Positions 22,255 through 35,090 of a stretch of DNA of 64,000 nt are shown piece after piece. Every line of letters begins with the position of its first letter. Position 1 is the stretch's first letter. Location of the stretch: the NCBI GenBank assembly GCA_951230915.1, contig OX579639.1:5952001-6016000 (forward strand). Reading direction: 5' to 3'. Under the pieces are notes generated by a model. That model was not told the DNA's origin and ran no database searches. It worked only from the letters and a program-made list of their open reading frames with translations. Made by a program: the position numbers and the translations under genes. The stretch comes from Antitrichia curtipendula. Taxonomy: Eukaryota; Streptophyta; Bryopsida; Hypnales; Leucodontaceae.

Positions 22255-23611
22255 TTCTTACTCCTTGTTACTTTTTAATTTTTGCTTCTTGTTGCTTTTT
22301 AGTTCTTGTTCCTTTTTTGTCTCTTAGTCCTTGCTCCTTGTTAATTTATTGCTTTTTTTTCATCTTAACTCTTGCTTCTTGTTGCTTCTTGTTGCAATTT
22401 AGCTTTTGCTTGTTGTTACCTCTTTGCACTTGTTACCTTTTGCCTCTAGTTCCCTCCATTGCCATTGTTATTGTTTTTTCTTGTATTTTTGTGATTTATG
22501 GAGATATATTTGTTTTGACTTTTCTTATTTTAAACTTTTACTACATATTTTGTGTTACAATAAACTTTTTAAGGTTGAGCTTTATTTTTTGTTCATTAAA
22601 ACTTATTTCTTTGATTACATATGCAAGCACCATAAGCTTGAACGAAGTTGTTGGAGGTCACTTACAACACAATAGTGTCAAAATATTCACATTATTGTAA
22701 AGAGTATAAGTCCTATAGGCATGTATGAATATACATTTCTAGAGTGATTCATTGTAATATGTTTTATATTAGTGACTAATCAATGTCATTGAAGAGAGTC
22801 ACATTATTTTTTGTATTTTCCCTCACCAATATGACTATCTTTTGTACATCTCTAGAATCACATGTATTTTTTTTTAACTACATGGAATATTTTGTTCAAG
22901 TGCTAAATCATATTGTTGTAAGAATTCAATGCGTCATGTCCATTTAGAATATATGCAAAATGTGATTGTAGTTTCTTATTGAAGCTAATGTAGACCTCAA
23001 TCACCTTAATCACATGCACACAAATTTAAGAAATGTGACTCTTAGTAATCTGAAATATCACTTGCTTGAGTCATATTTCACAACATATCTTGGCCAAAAC
23101 ATAATTAATTGTAGCCACATAATGCTCATAGTTATGCCAAAATGTGACTTTATACTTTCAAAAACATGATTGAAATTTAATCATAAAATTACCAATGACA
23201 TTCACATGATGACATGATGACATCAAACAAAAATATGATTTGTAAGATTTATATTTTACATCAGCAAAGAATATAACTACAAAAAGTTACATGCCACATC
23301 AGCTTATAAAGACATTCCACATGTTATATGTTACATGTTAGATTTTTTTTCCTTTGTCCAAATAGGTAAAAAAAAGTCTAGCCTCCAAGACCAATCAATG
23401 TATACATCACACTAGCAAAATATGGTCTATTATACTCCTCAACCACCGTATTTATAAATATAACAAATGTCTGAAACCCCTAGTCGGTAACAATTGGACC
23501 CAATCATATTGCATGTCATCTATAATGATTCTTGCATAAATCATATTTTAAGATTTTTCATTTCATTGCAATTATATATTGTAGTCATAAAAACACTTGT
23601 TTTATTGTAGT
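22255..23611. mobile_element. CACTA-type element, partial copy
   Basis: Begins with a degenerate array of CTTGTTGCTTTTTAG units and ends with TTTTATTGTAGT, the inverse of a CACTA-type end. Between them, phrases such as ATATGTTTTATATTAGTGAC and many ACATGATT/AATATGAT sub-terminal motifs match, in reverse, the left part of the element at 43007-48915. An open frame of 127 codons at 22317-22700 is a product of the repeat and AT-rich sequence. Confidence 0.6.
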
Positions 23612-23971
23612 AAAATGCTCTGATTGCCTGCCAAACAAGGTGCACCATAACTTTCATATTTCAAATGAATATGAAATAAATAAAATATTTTCACATAAAT
23701 AAAAATATAATATATGAAAAACATAATTTTTTTAATTAAAATTTTTATTTTTTGGATTTCTTGTTTTGCCCGCTTAATTGAAATTTGGACTTATTGTAGT
23801 ATAACTTTTTCTCCTAGGCACTAATTGAAATAAAAAATATAATCACAATAAGCTAATGTATATTTCTATCTTCAAAAATGTTTCAAAAAATTGTGCCAAA
23901 AACTGTGCTTGGAGGAATCTACACAAAATCTATTTTGTCACCCATAAGGACAATGGGACATTAGGGATTAA
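23612..23971. mobile_element. Right-hand fragment of a TTAA-family element
   Basis: Ends GGACATTAGGGATTAA. The body (TTGCCTGCCAAACAAGGTG ... GTAGTATAACTTTTTCTC) corresponds to the right half of the copy at 12716-13306. The left half is missing where the CACTA fragment ends. Confidence 0.5.
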
Positions 23972-26815
23972 GGGTATAAAAATAATTTCAATGCATGCCA
24001 ATTTTTTTGGCTATGGAACATTGCGTTAAGAAGAATAATGTTAGAGTGATGACAATAGATCTTTATTATGAGGTTAGGTCATTGACAACAACAATAGGCT
24101 AATATATCCCTCTTTGTTGATTCGGCTAGCTTATTCTTCACAACCATGCTTGGAGTGTCCACAACCACTTCAAAATTCAAAGAACATGATAGATTCAAGA
24201 CACTATTTCAATGTAACATTTAAGAATTGTTAGTTTGCAACAAAGTGAAATTTGATAGTAAAAATTAAACTAATTGTTTCAAAGCAATACAAGTAAAAGG
24301 TGAATGCTCTTTGTACTAATATAAAAGCATCCATTTCCAACCTTGCATCCTAACTAGACCTTCAAAATATACCAATACAAGTAGTGCAAAATGTATGGCT
24401 AGCGTACATGAATGTAGAAAAAAATTGGAAACATCATGGAGTCAATTGACTTTAAAAAGTTAGAAATATTTATATAAACTCACAAAATTGTAATTTTTAA
24501 GATTCTGGTGTCACCTTTAGGTTTTAGGCCTTTAGGTCAAAGCTAGTGTAGCCAATTTTGGGGTAACCTTTTGGATTCAGACATTCAGTATTGATATATA
24601 TATAGGGTCCACTTTGCAACCATGGAGGGCCTTTGAAGCACCACAACTAAAATATTGAATTGAAGCAAAGACGGAAATAGTGGAATGAAATGAGGACAAA
24701 ATAATGGAATTTTAAAGTCACAACTTTTAAATTGAAGCCCATAGTGTCATTCCAATTTAGGGAACCAATTAGAACATTTATAGTTCAATTAATTTGTGAA
24801 ACCACAGGCTGAAATTTTTTGGAATAAAATAAAATAAAATATCAGAGTTGAAAGATTTTTGAGTTAATCAATGGAATTTTTGTGTTGTCAAATATAGAAT
24901 CTATTTTGCAACCATAGAATCCATTTTAAGTTATGACCAAGAAAATGGTGGAATGAACTGTAATGAAAATGATGGCATGAAGCCATAACAAAAATTACCA
25001 AAAAAAGGAAGTTACACAATTAATATTGAAGCCTTTATGTCTAGCCTTCATGCCTATTGGAGTTAAAAACTTTTTTCTTGAAAGAACCAATGGACTAAAC
25101 CTTTGAGGTCCTATTAATTTCCGAAATCAAGATGGGAAGAATTTCAAATTCTTAAAAAAAAAATATGAAAGTTAAAAGGGTCAATTTTGCAACCATGGAT
25201 TCTGCATCTACAAAGAAGTATCTTTTCAATTGAGGGAGCTTGAAAAGTACAACTTAAGGAAACTAATAGTCATTTTGGATAAATCATTTTGGATTTAATT
25301 AATTTTCAAAATAAAGGTAATAAATTTTTGGAATGGAATTTGGATTCAAAAAAATAAATCTAAATGAGAATTAAAAGGATCTATTTTGCATCCATAGGGA
25401 CCATACCTTTAGGGTTTACATATTGACAAATATAGAGCTCAACATTGGCTGTTGGTTGATACATGCTTTCAAAGTCTAATATAATGAGTTGCAAGTATAA
25501 GTGAAGTAAATCCTTCAAAAGGTCATCTAGTACTCCATATGGAATGTCACATCCAATGTGGCAAATGGACAAAACAAGGCCACAAAAGATCCAACAACAA
25601 CATTTAGAGGAAGTGAGAGTACCCAAAGTTTGAGGATGATATTAGCAACTTCAACCCGGGGGGCACACTCCCATTTTTTTTACCTTTACTTGCGATCAAA
25701 TAAAAAGATATTATAATTACCTTAGTCCTAAAATTTAGAAAAGATTTAGAAGTAAAATAGCATCTCTAGAATGGAAAAATAGATTTATAAAGAATGAAGG
25801 ATAGGAATAAATACACAAATTTTTGTTAATTTTTTTCTACAATAGCATTGCCAAAAAAAGGATCCCAAGCACAATTTATGATCCAAGTGTGATTTAGTTT
25901 ATGTGTACGCGGATTTAAGATTTTTCATGGATTTTTGACTATGCAGTTTTCTGACTAGTCTATAGCTTTCCGATTTTTGACCTCTACAATATGAAAATTA
26001 GGACCTTTCCTTCCGCTCAGCTTGGGATTTGGATTTTTTGTATCAAACTTGTCATTATTGCAATTGAATGTTTTCACCAAGGTGCTGTATTTTTTGAGGA
26101 AGACAATTATAGGCAAGAAGTTACTGCCTCTTCATGGTGCATAGTGACAACTATGCACCATGACAAAAAAACTTAATTTTAAAATTTTTAGTTTTTAATT
26201 CACCTACTCTCCCTCCTCCAAAAAATTAAATTTTTTTGGGAGGGGGGGGGGGAATGAAAAATGAAAATTTTTAAAATTAATTATTTTTTTCAACCCACTC
26301 ACCCTACCCCTACCCCTCCCTACTTGTAAATTTCAAGGGGGGGTGGGGAGATGCAAACATTATGGGATAAATCTATATTTTGTCATATACATAATCTATC
26401 GTCCGTATACATATCTGTATTCATACATGTGCTCGTATCCAAATTCAAGAGCTCATGATTTTTTGTTGAAGAGTGGTGGAAATTCCCTCCCCCCCATCCA
26501 ACGGCTCCTGATTTTTGGGGAGTGGGGGAGAGAACCATGTATTGAAAACCTGGGGTGACAAGCAAGTCACCCTAGATAGTCACATGTAGGTGTTTGAATG
26601 TGGTGTGTAGCCGTTGCACATTCTAGTTTAGGGTTTAGCTGAGTTGTGAGGTTGTTGGATTGTGGAGGTTGTAGGATATGGGGGTTGTGTTACAGTTTGG
26701 TGCAATAGTAGGATTTTTCCAAATCAGAGAATGCTCAAAGAGGTTCTGCTCTATTTAGCTTGATCCTTGTGTGGACGGGTTAGGATTTAGGTGGTTTGAA
26801 AATATTTCTAGGATT
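23972..26815. other. AT-rich DNA with a degenerate long tandem repeat
   Basis: No gene was recognised. From about 24480 to 25420 the phrase TCTATTTTGCAACCAT(G/A)G recurs at about 24610, 24900, 25183 and 25380, surrounded by similar text, which suggests an eroded tandem repeat with a unit near 285 bp. Near 26230-26340 there are G- and C-homopolymer runs, and GTATCC-type text near 26395-26440 recurs near 28590-28700. Confidence 0.4.
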
Positions 26816-26817
26816 TA

Positions 26818-27196
26818 AGGTAGTGTGCTCTAAAAGCGCCCATTTTCTTCAAATTGCTCCTATTTTTAGGTGGAGAATGGAGATGGGGGTGATCCTTAAA
26901 TGGACTAGTTTTGCAATTGAATGCATCGAGGAAAAATTATTTTTCTATTGCAAGAGCCAATCATTGTCTTTGATTTCTGCACATCTCTTTACAAGCTGTA
27001 AGTGAACAGATTTTGGAAGACCCATGTTCACAAATAGGTGCCTATGCCTCGAATCTTTGAAATTTTTTAAGTAATTCAAAAATGCTTGAAAAAATACAAA
27101 ACCACTTGTGTTAGGTAACACATCTATTTTTCTTTCTCTGGAAAACGATCCAAGGTGGACGAGCCCTTAAATGGTTGCTTTAAGAGCATATTCCCT
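26818..27196. mobile_element. AGGTAG-family MITE
   Basis: 379-bp element with ends AGGTAGTGTGCTCTAAAAGC and the inverse of AGGGAATATGCTCTTAAAGC, flanked by TA on both sides. The interior (CACAAATAGGTGCCTATG and AAAACCACTTGTGTTAG) matches the right half of the element at 11010-12160. Confidence 0.75.
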
Positions 27197-27199
27197 TAG

Positions 27200-28300
27200 G
27201 TGCAATTGTTTTTGTCAAGGTCACTCCAGGCATGCATAGGGCTCACAGTGCAGGTACCAGCGTTGCAACTAGCTTTGCATAACGTGGAGGTTGTTGCTGC
27301 AAACGGTGCTAAAAAATTCTCAACAACCCAGACGGCCAATCACATGCTGCAGCTGTTTGATGGCAACATGACAATCTTTAGAAAGTTGTGGAAATTCGAT
27401 ATGTCGCTCCTCCTAAATCTGTGGTCGAAGGCACTTGACAATCTTGGTGTAGCGGAACTTCACCAACTGCGAGCTTGTATTAGTGGTGGATGGCAGGTAG
27501 AGGTGATGGTCATTCATGGAGACGGGCAAGCACACTCTTCCAACATTTGGGTGACCCCATACTCATCCTAAACTACAAATTGCAAAGTGAATGATTAGTT
27601 TTCAAATTCCATTTTTTTTGTTCGATGTTGTAAGTCATTTGGTTTGGTCTCTGGACAGCGTAGGTGCCGCATGTTGGATTACTTTACAAACAGCACCATT
27701 CCAGAGGGTGTTTTTTTTTTTTTTTGAACAAATGGGAAAATCCCACTGCATTAAAAATAAACACCACAATACAAGACAGCCAAGCCAGGAGGCTGGACAA
27801 ATGAAGAGAAAACGAGCAAATGGAAACAAGAACCATTCCAGAGTTTGAGGTAACACAGTCAATCAAAAACTTAGTCCACTCTGTGAGTACTTCCGCAGTT
27901 CCATTTTTGGGGGTTGAGTTAATTCATTTTGGTTTCTGGTCTAGAATGTGCAGGTGCATGATGATGGCAGTGCCTTTGTGTATTTTATATTTGAAGACAT
28001 CAAGTTTTTTGTTTTTGTTTTTGGACCTTTCGAAATCCAGACCCTGTGATAATGCATCCTTCATTTTTGTAAACATTGTAAATGTTTTGTGTTATGTTTG
28101 GTAATACGTGCTTTTATTTCTACACAATGCATTTTGACACTGAATGCAGGTTTGAATTTTGACACGAGCACTTTGTGTAAGGTTCTCAAGTTTATGTATG
28201 TCTCATTTGTTTCAGTGTTTCTGCTTTGGACTCTTTTGTGTTTGAAATGTTTTACTTTGGAAGTTATTCGTAAGTGAATGGGCTATAGGTTTCAAAGTTT
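27200..28300 (+). pseudogene. Unrecognised coding-like segment, disrupted
   Basis: A 123-codon frame at 27200-27571 has no ATG at its start, abuts the preceding MITE and is less AT-rich than the flanks. It reads coherently (for example LDNLGVAELHQLRACISGGW) but belongs to no family I recognise. Downstream, two similar phrases (TTTGGTTTGGTCTCTGGACA near 27640 and TTTTGGTTTCTGGTCTAGAA near 27930) suggest a decayed repeat. A LINE tail is inserted at 27707. Confidence 0.3.
27707..27831 (-). mobile_element. 5'-truncated LINE 3' end with poly(A) and target-site duplication
   Basis: On the minus strand this 125-bp insert ends in a run of 15 A (T15 at 27711-27725 on the plus strand). It is flanked by the direct repeat ACCATTCCAGAG at 27695-27706 and 27832-27843. 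A tail at one end, a truncated other end and a 12-bp duplication are the marks of LINE-type target-primed insertion. A SINE is the alternative. Confidence 0.8.
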
Positions 28301-28879
28301 TGTGTGTTTGCTCACGTTGTTTACAATTGTATAAGACACAAGTGTCTCTTTTGAGCTCATTGTCATTGTATGAGCTCAATATTTATTTAATTAATTCCCC
28401 CCCATCAGTTCAGAAACATAATTTAAATTATTTTTTTTCAGACTATCCCCCCCCCAAATCAGTTCAAAAGTTAAATTAATTTTTTTTAATTGTACCCCCC
28501 TCCCCTCCCCCTGTTTGTACTTCTCTTACCACAGTTTCGCTTCCAATGCATATGGGACAATGTGTTTAAACAAAAAATGTATCCAGTACGTGTATATATA
28601 TGTATTCCAGTATATATCTCAGTATTTGTATCCCAATGTATATCTTAGTAAGTATTCCAGTATCCGTATCTTGAAGTGTATCCCAATACGTATAGATATC
28701 CATCTCTGTATCTCTGGAGTGTTTTTGGAGATCAACAGTTGGGAGGGAGGTTTTGTAATTTTTTTTTCTAAAAAATCAACGGCTCTTGTTTTTTAGTAGG
28801 GAGGGGGGCTGTTAATTAATGCACAACCTCATGGTTCACTCTTTTCAGTTCATTGCTCATTGTCATTGTCATTGTCATT
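28300..28879. other. Intergenic DNA with C-runs and GTATCC-like repeats
   Basis: Contains short C-homopolymer tracts (28400-28510) and an irregular series of GTATTCCAGTAT/GTATCCCAATGTAT phrases at 28590-28700. The text CAACGGCTCTTGTTTTTTAG near 28779 resembles 26500-26520. No gene was recognised. Confidence 0.35.
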
Positions 28880-29925
28880 GTTTGGATGTGCAATTTGATG
28901 TCATTAATTTCATTATGACCCCACAGTTTGAGAAAGTGTTTGAAAAAAAATTGCCAATTTTTTATACTTATAATAATGAATTTAGGATATACAAAAATAG
29001 TCCAAGAAAAAATTTCAAATGAAATATAGGATATATGAAATAAAGTAAATTCAAAAATTTAGGTAAATATAGCCCTATAGAAATTCAAAAATTTACATAC
29101 ATAGTCCCCATGTAATAGGGGCTTGAATGCATGCTATCGATGAGCATCCTATGTAGTGTATCCCTCGAGAACTTCAATATTTAAATTGAACACTGAGGGT
29201 GGTATCCAACAAAACTAATATGTGAGCCTAGAAATGCAAGCCAACAAGCCTTGAGCCCAGGTATAAGTAAGTACTCTACAACTATTGAAGGTAATTATAA
29301 TATACGTACATATAACATAAATACCCTATAGCTAGGAAAGGTGCTTATAACATAGGTACTTGTAATATAGCCATTTGGAGGGGGCCTACCTTAGTGGTGA
29401 ATAATTTCTCTCTTATTTGCAAGTATTGTTGTTTGGATGTGCAGTTTAATGTCATGAATTTCATTATGACCCCACAGTTTGAGAAAGTGTTTGAAAAAAA
29501 TTGCCAATTTTTTATACTTATAATAATGAATTTAGGATATACAAAAAATAGCCCAAGAAAAAATTTCAAATGAAATATAGGGTATTTGAAATAAGGTGAA
29601 TTAAAGAATTTAGGTAAATATAGCCCTATAGAAATTCAAAAAGTTTACCTACATAGCCCCCATGTAATAGGGATTTGAATGCACACTATCAATGAACATT
29701 TTATGTTGTGTACCCCCTAAGAACTTCAATATTTAATTTGAACACTGAGGGTGGTATCCAACGAAGCAAACATGTGAGTCTAGAAATGCAAGCCAACAAG
29801 CCTTGAGCCTAGGTACGAGTAAGTACTTTACAACTATTGAAGGTGCCTATAACATACGTACATATAACATAAATATCCTATAGCTAGGAAAGGTGCTTAT
29901 AACACAAGTACTTGTAATATAGACA
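28880..29925. repeat. Two ~500-bp direct repeats, offset 551 bp
   Basis: The copy starting at 28880 (GTTTGGATGTGCAATTTGAT) is repeated from 29431 (GTTTGGATGTGCAGTTTAAT) and the two stay similar for about 490 bp, with scattered substitutions. About 50 bp separates them. A tandem segmental duplication, or two LTR-like copies close together, would both fit. No coding sequence is present. Confidence 0.8.
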
Positions 29926-30065
29926 TCTATAATATAAATATCCTATAGCATGGAAGGTGTTTATAATATAAATATTCTATAGCCATGGAAGGTGCTTATA
30001 ATATAAGTATCTATAACATAAACACCTATAATATAAATATTTTATAACCATTGAAGGTACCTATC
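29850..30065. repeat. Degenerate tandem repeat (TATAATATAAATATCCTATAG type)
   Basis: Units containing ATATAAATATCCTATAGC followed by GGAAGGTGCTTATAA recur at irregular spacing and overlap the end of the second direct repeat. Similar sequence in inverted form occurs near 37440-37600. Confidence 0.6.
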
Positions 30066-33000
30066 ATGTAGGAGCCTAGGCTCCTAGGCTCATGGGCTCA
30101 AGATCTTAGGTTTACATGCTAGCAACCTTGGGGAGTATCAACAAATTCAATATTTTAATTAAAGTTTTAGGGTAGTATCAATAACTTTAGTACTTTAATT
30201 CTAATACTTCTTTGATACCCAAAATAGTTTGTTCCTTGAAAATCCTTCATGATGCTTGTCCTTGTTATTCTTTCATTTTTAGTATTTCCTTGGATCAATT
30301 GAGGCTTAGATGGATGAAGATTATTGTGGAATATGGAAGAAACACTTCAAGTAGTCAACATGTAGGACGAAGTGGAATATTGAGGAAATACTATAAAGTG
30401 ACACATAGGACTTGTGGCATCATGATACTGTAAATTGTTCTCTCTAGTGGTTGGAAGTATCTCTGGCAATCCAAATCTAAATTTTTGCTCAATATTCCCA
30501 CTTAATAGATTGCCCCTTGGCTAATTTTCCAGCCTAAAATTTACATGTTTTTCCACTGAGTAAGGTAGAAACACCCAATAGCGTCTCTGTATCTAATCTT
30601 TATTCCTAAATGGATATTAAACCGTCCCTAGACTTCCATGGAATGGTCTTTGACATGTGTCATAAAGTTTTCTCCTCTCTTCCCTGTGATTGGATAAGTG
30701 CTGAATTTCTCAAAATTCAGATTTAGGTCCACCTACAGGATGGTTTTAGTGGTCTAGGGGATTGCAACTTTGAAAATTCATAGAAAATACATGCCAAGTC
30801 CGAATTTTTATTTATTTTTAGATTCATGATTTTCTCTCGCTAACACCATAAAAATATTTAAATGGTGCCTCCAAGTATGCTGAATTCCTTATTTTGACGT
30901 TTTTGGGTGCTTTCACAGTAAATGTCCTTAAATCATACTTTATGACTCTAAATAATGATTTTGAGTTATTTTGGTTCTTTTTCCTTGTTTCAATAAGAGA
31001 ATCTAGTGGTTTTATACTTTGCAAATAAAGACCCTATTCAAAAAAAATAACTGACATTCCAAAGATATGTGTGACTAGCATTTGTAAAATTAGCTAGAAA
31101 GAGTTGAAAATAAATTTCAAATTTCAGTCTATTTTAAGTTCTTGAATTGTTTTGTTTCAATTCAAAAACTGTACTAAACTAACTTATCACATGACAATGC
31201 TAAACTCTTTGTCTTCATCATATTGTTTGTTAATCAAAGTTAATATTTTTCCATTTAACGTATTAAGTATAACCTCAAAAAATTTAGGACAAAAGAAATC
31301 ACCAATTTCAAAGTCATGTTGCTTGAATTTCAAAATCAAGAATTTTTTTAATCTAGTTAAGAGTTAAAATATTACATAACTTCAAAAAATTCACAATTAT
31401 TTTGTATATTGTTCATTAGGAAATAAATACTATATTGAAGAAATACATGAAAAATAAATAAATAAATACTCTACATTTATCCATGGTTTTATTTTCTAAA
31501 GTAGAAGTTTGTGTACTAAATTGCTAATATGTAATTAAAAACTTAAAAATATCAAATTCAATATCAATAATGTTTTAATATGCAATTTGTACCTTATTAA
31601 TTTTTGCTAAGACTATGCAAAATTGAGTTAAAAAAAACACTTCAATTGTTAGTTCTGAAAGAAAATGCTTCAATGAATTGCTTGCAAAATAGAACTCTTC
31701 ATAATTTTCAATCATATATAACAATTAAATTATTTTAAGATTCTACCTTTATACACACCTATAATCTATAATCTTATTTTTTAGTTTTTTAAGATAATGG
31801 CAAAATATCTTAGTTGCCAAGACTTCTATGGTTTGCTTCCCGCCTCTAAATGAACTTAAAATAACTTCTACAACACTTTCAAAATCATACAAACAAAACT
31901 CATGAAGAAAATGGTGGTTAGGGTTTATATTAGAAATATCAACAAACGAATAAATAAATAAATAATCAAAAAAATTGTCACAACATCCAAAGTTATCACA
32001 ACATGCCTAAAATTTTAAAAAATTGGTCAATAAACGGCCTTAGTAGATAAAAAAGAATAGATAAAACATAGATAATTATATATAATTGTTTGTTTTACTC
32101 AAATAGATTGTTAGTTAGTTTTTAAGCCTTGTGTGGCTTTGCCTTCATGCCAAGCCTAAAATTTTAGGTATAGCATTTGATTGAGATTATACTTAATATG
32201 TATCTCTAGAATCAAAACACAGGAACTATATTTAAGTCTACTTAAATTTTTTTTTGAACTAGAGATACATTGTTAGATAGAATTTTATTTTTTTAGTAAT
32301 TGAAACTAGATGAAAGTTATAAATGCTAAATCAATGATATTTTTTTCATATAAAGTTTTAACTACAAAACAATATCGTTGGTCACCACTCTATCTATATC
32401 CAAAATTTTGTTAGAAAATATTTGGTGGTCGTTTATTACTTTAAGAACTAGGGAATAGTTCAAATTTCCAAAATTGTGAAGATATATTATAAATTAAATG
32501 AAAATTTAAATGCAACTTAAAAAAAATTTAATGAAGAATTTCAAGCAAAATATCATAAAACATGGTCCATAGATTTTATCTGTATGATTGTATCGACTAC
32601 TACACTAAATAATATTTATTAATAAAACTTTAAGCAAAAAATTTAAGTTTCTTCAAAAAATTCTTACAAAATTAATTTAAAATTAAATATTTCTAATTTC
32701 TATTTGAATTTTATTATTAAGTTTGAAATTTGAAGCTCCAATTATGATGTTCTTTTAAAGGATTTTATCTTATTTATTTAGTGAAGTTATTTTTCAAGGG
32801 TCACTTTTTAAATTGAAGAAAATTCATTTTGAGGTGAAATATACTTGTACCTTTCAGTTATAGAATATTTGCAAAAGAAAGTCTTTGATATTCATAGTAT
32901 ACAAATGTTAAAGAACAAATACAAGAATCTATATTAAAATAAATGAATAAAGAATCACAATTATGTGTGCTTGAAAGGTGTATATGTTCATTTGTTGTTT

Positions 33001-33349
33001 GTCTAATCATCTTGGTTCTCAATCCCTTAATCCCTTGGTTCTAAACTTTTTGCACTACAAATTTTAAATTAAAAAAAAATCATAATTTAAAAATTTGATT
33101 AAGAGCCTAAAAAAAATTAAATAATTAAATAACGTAATTTTTCTTAAAGGATTATTAATTAATGGAAGTAGGTACGAGATGGAGGGAAATAATAAATTGT
33201 TAATAGTTCTAAGCTAGAATTAAAACAGACTAATTCCAATAATGAGATTTTTCTAACAATTAAAGCTAATTCTATGGAGCTTTTTGTTTTGAAAATTTTG
33301 TTATAATTGAGCTAAAAAGCAAACCCTAAACACAATTTTTACAAGAAGA
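30066..33349. other. AT-rich intergenic DNA
   Basis: Long gene-free stretch. A segment at 30763-30931 (GCAACTTTGAAAATTCATAG ... CACAGTAAATGTCC) is repeated at 36431-36605. The rest shows no recognisable element, RNA gene or reading frame above chance. Confidence 0.35.
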
Positions 33350-34044
33350 GACTACAACAAATGGAGTGATTTATGGGAAATATGATTGGGGATGATTAGC
33401 AATTGTTATAAGTTGCATTTTAGGAGGCCTACACCTTGGGAGAATATATGACTGTAAATATGACTAATAGTCATATTTTGGCCTTTTACTTGATGGGCAT
33501 ACAATATACATCCTTTGAAAATGCCAAAATACGTTCTTCATGGGGGACAAAAGGGAATTTGTTCAAAGATTGCTTAGTCAAATTTGCCAATTATATTTTT
33601 GTAGCAATTAAATTATGCAACTACATTTCTATGAAAGTCGTTTTCTTCCTTTTGAGGTAGGCCAAGATCAATGTTCCAGGTTGAAGTCTTGAGTGCCCAT
33701 CAAACACTATTTGACCCTTTAAAAAATACCTCTTTGAAAATACCCCTTCAAAAAGATATGTTAAATAAAAATGAAGACATCACTTGAAGGGCTTGATAAA
33801 AAATGACCATCAAAAATATTCATCCAAAAATATTCATTCATTCACTAATCTAAACATATTTAGGGTTTAGTGGTTGGCGGTTGGCTACCTTTGTTGAGAT
33901 AGTTGCTTTTGTTTAGGGTTGGTTGTCTTCCTCTTGCCATATTATCCACTTCACTAGTTGGTAGTTGTCAATGCTCTTGTTTTGGTGACGCTTTGATGTT
34001 TTAGGTTTAGGAGTATTCAAACTTTCAAGCATCACCTCGCTTGT

Positions 34045-34330
34045 AAGTATCACTTCAACTTGTTAATTGTTTTGCAAAAATCAATTCAACTTGGTAATTG
34101 TTATGCAAAAATCAATTCAACTTTGTTATTTGCTATGCTTCAACACTTCAACTTATTAATTGTTAACTTTTATGCCAAATTTTTTTGAACTTGTTAATTG
34201 TTATGCATTAAACAACTCAACTTTGTGAATTGTTATGCTTCAGCACTTCAACTTGTTAATTATTATGTGGATAGTTGTTCAACTTGCTAATTGAATTGTT
34301 ATATTTCAACAATTAAACTTTTTGATTGAT
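34045..34330. repeat. Minisatellite with CTTCAACTTGTTAATTGTTATG-like units
   Basis: About eight imperfect units of roughly 30-40 bp built around TTCAACTTGTTAATTGTTAT. It is non-coding and lies directly before the hAT remnant. Confidence 0.75.
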
Positions 34331-34545
34331 GGCCTCAAGTTCATGTAGAAGTCCTGGTCATTCACCCCGGTATGCTCGTCAACTAACTAGATTTGAACTT
34401 TTGTTTCAGTGGATCCAACTCCAAGTTGATCAACAATGAAGACGAAGATTCAAACAACATGGAGAAGGAGATTGATCTGGATTGTGGGACACCAAATTCA
34501 AATCAAGTGACTATATTGCAAAACACACCTAAGATATTTTTATGA

Positions 34546-35090
34546 AAATTCAACAGTAAGTGGAAGATTGGTTGTCATTGGTTGTATTGGTCTAAGCCTC
34601 CTAGTGGTCCAATTGTTGGAGTGATGAAGTGTGAAGGTTGTGAGAAATTTTGCCTTGGTAGAATTGATGCTAGAACATGGGATAGAATTGGATGTCCAAC
34701 AATTTAACTTTCGGCAATCAAGCAACATGAGAAATCTGATGAACCTCATCTAATTGTGTATCCTTGCTACTTGATGGAAGGGGAGTTTGATTCACTATGT
34801 GTTCAATTTTTGGAATTCATGCCTCTTCCTCAAGGGACAAGGGAGGTTATATTTGAATCCATCAAAGAATTGTTAACCAGGATCGGGTTGGATTTGAAGA
34901 AGCTAGTGGCTATTGCCATTGATGGTGCATCTTGTATGATTGGAATGCATCAAGGTGTAGTGGTTCGACTTTGAGTATTGGTACCCTCTCTTGTAGGAAC
35001 GCATTGTATTGCTCATTGTCAAGCTCTAGCTACGAAGGATGTAAATGATGCATTTTCAGATTTGGGTTCATTTACATGTGTCACGTATTA
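34546..35090 (+). pseudogene. hAT-type transposase remnant
   Basis: One frame gives a TTF-like zinc-finger start (KWKIGCHWLYWSKPP, then CEGCEKFC) up to a TAA near 34708, followed after the stop by LSAIKQHEKSDEPH. A second stretch, 34756-35090, reads LDLKKLVAIAIDGASCMIG, then after another stop VGTHCIAHCQALA. These match the zinc-finger and catalytic-core motifs (D-G-A-S and H-C-I-A-H) of hAT transposases of the ZNF862-like group. The part normally between them is missing, and stops interrupt the rest, so it is not functional. Weaker traces may continue to about 35480. Confidence 0.7.

Noticed and set aside
22317..22700. 127-codon hydrophobic open frame resembling a membrane protein
   Set aside because: It is made of the CTTGTTGCTTTT repeat and T-rich DNA; the same repeat in other copies is not open.
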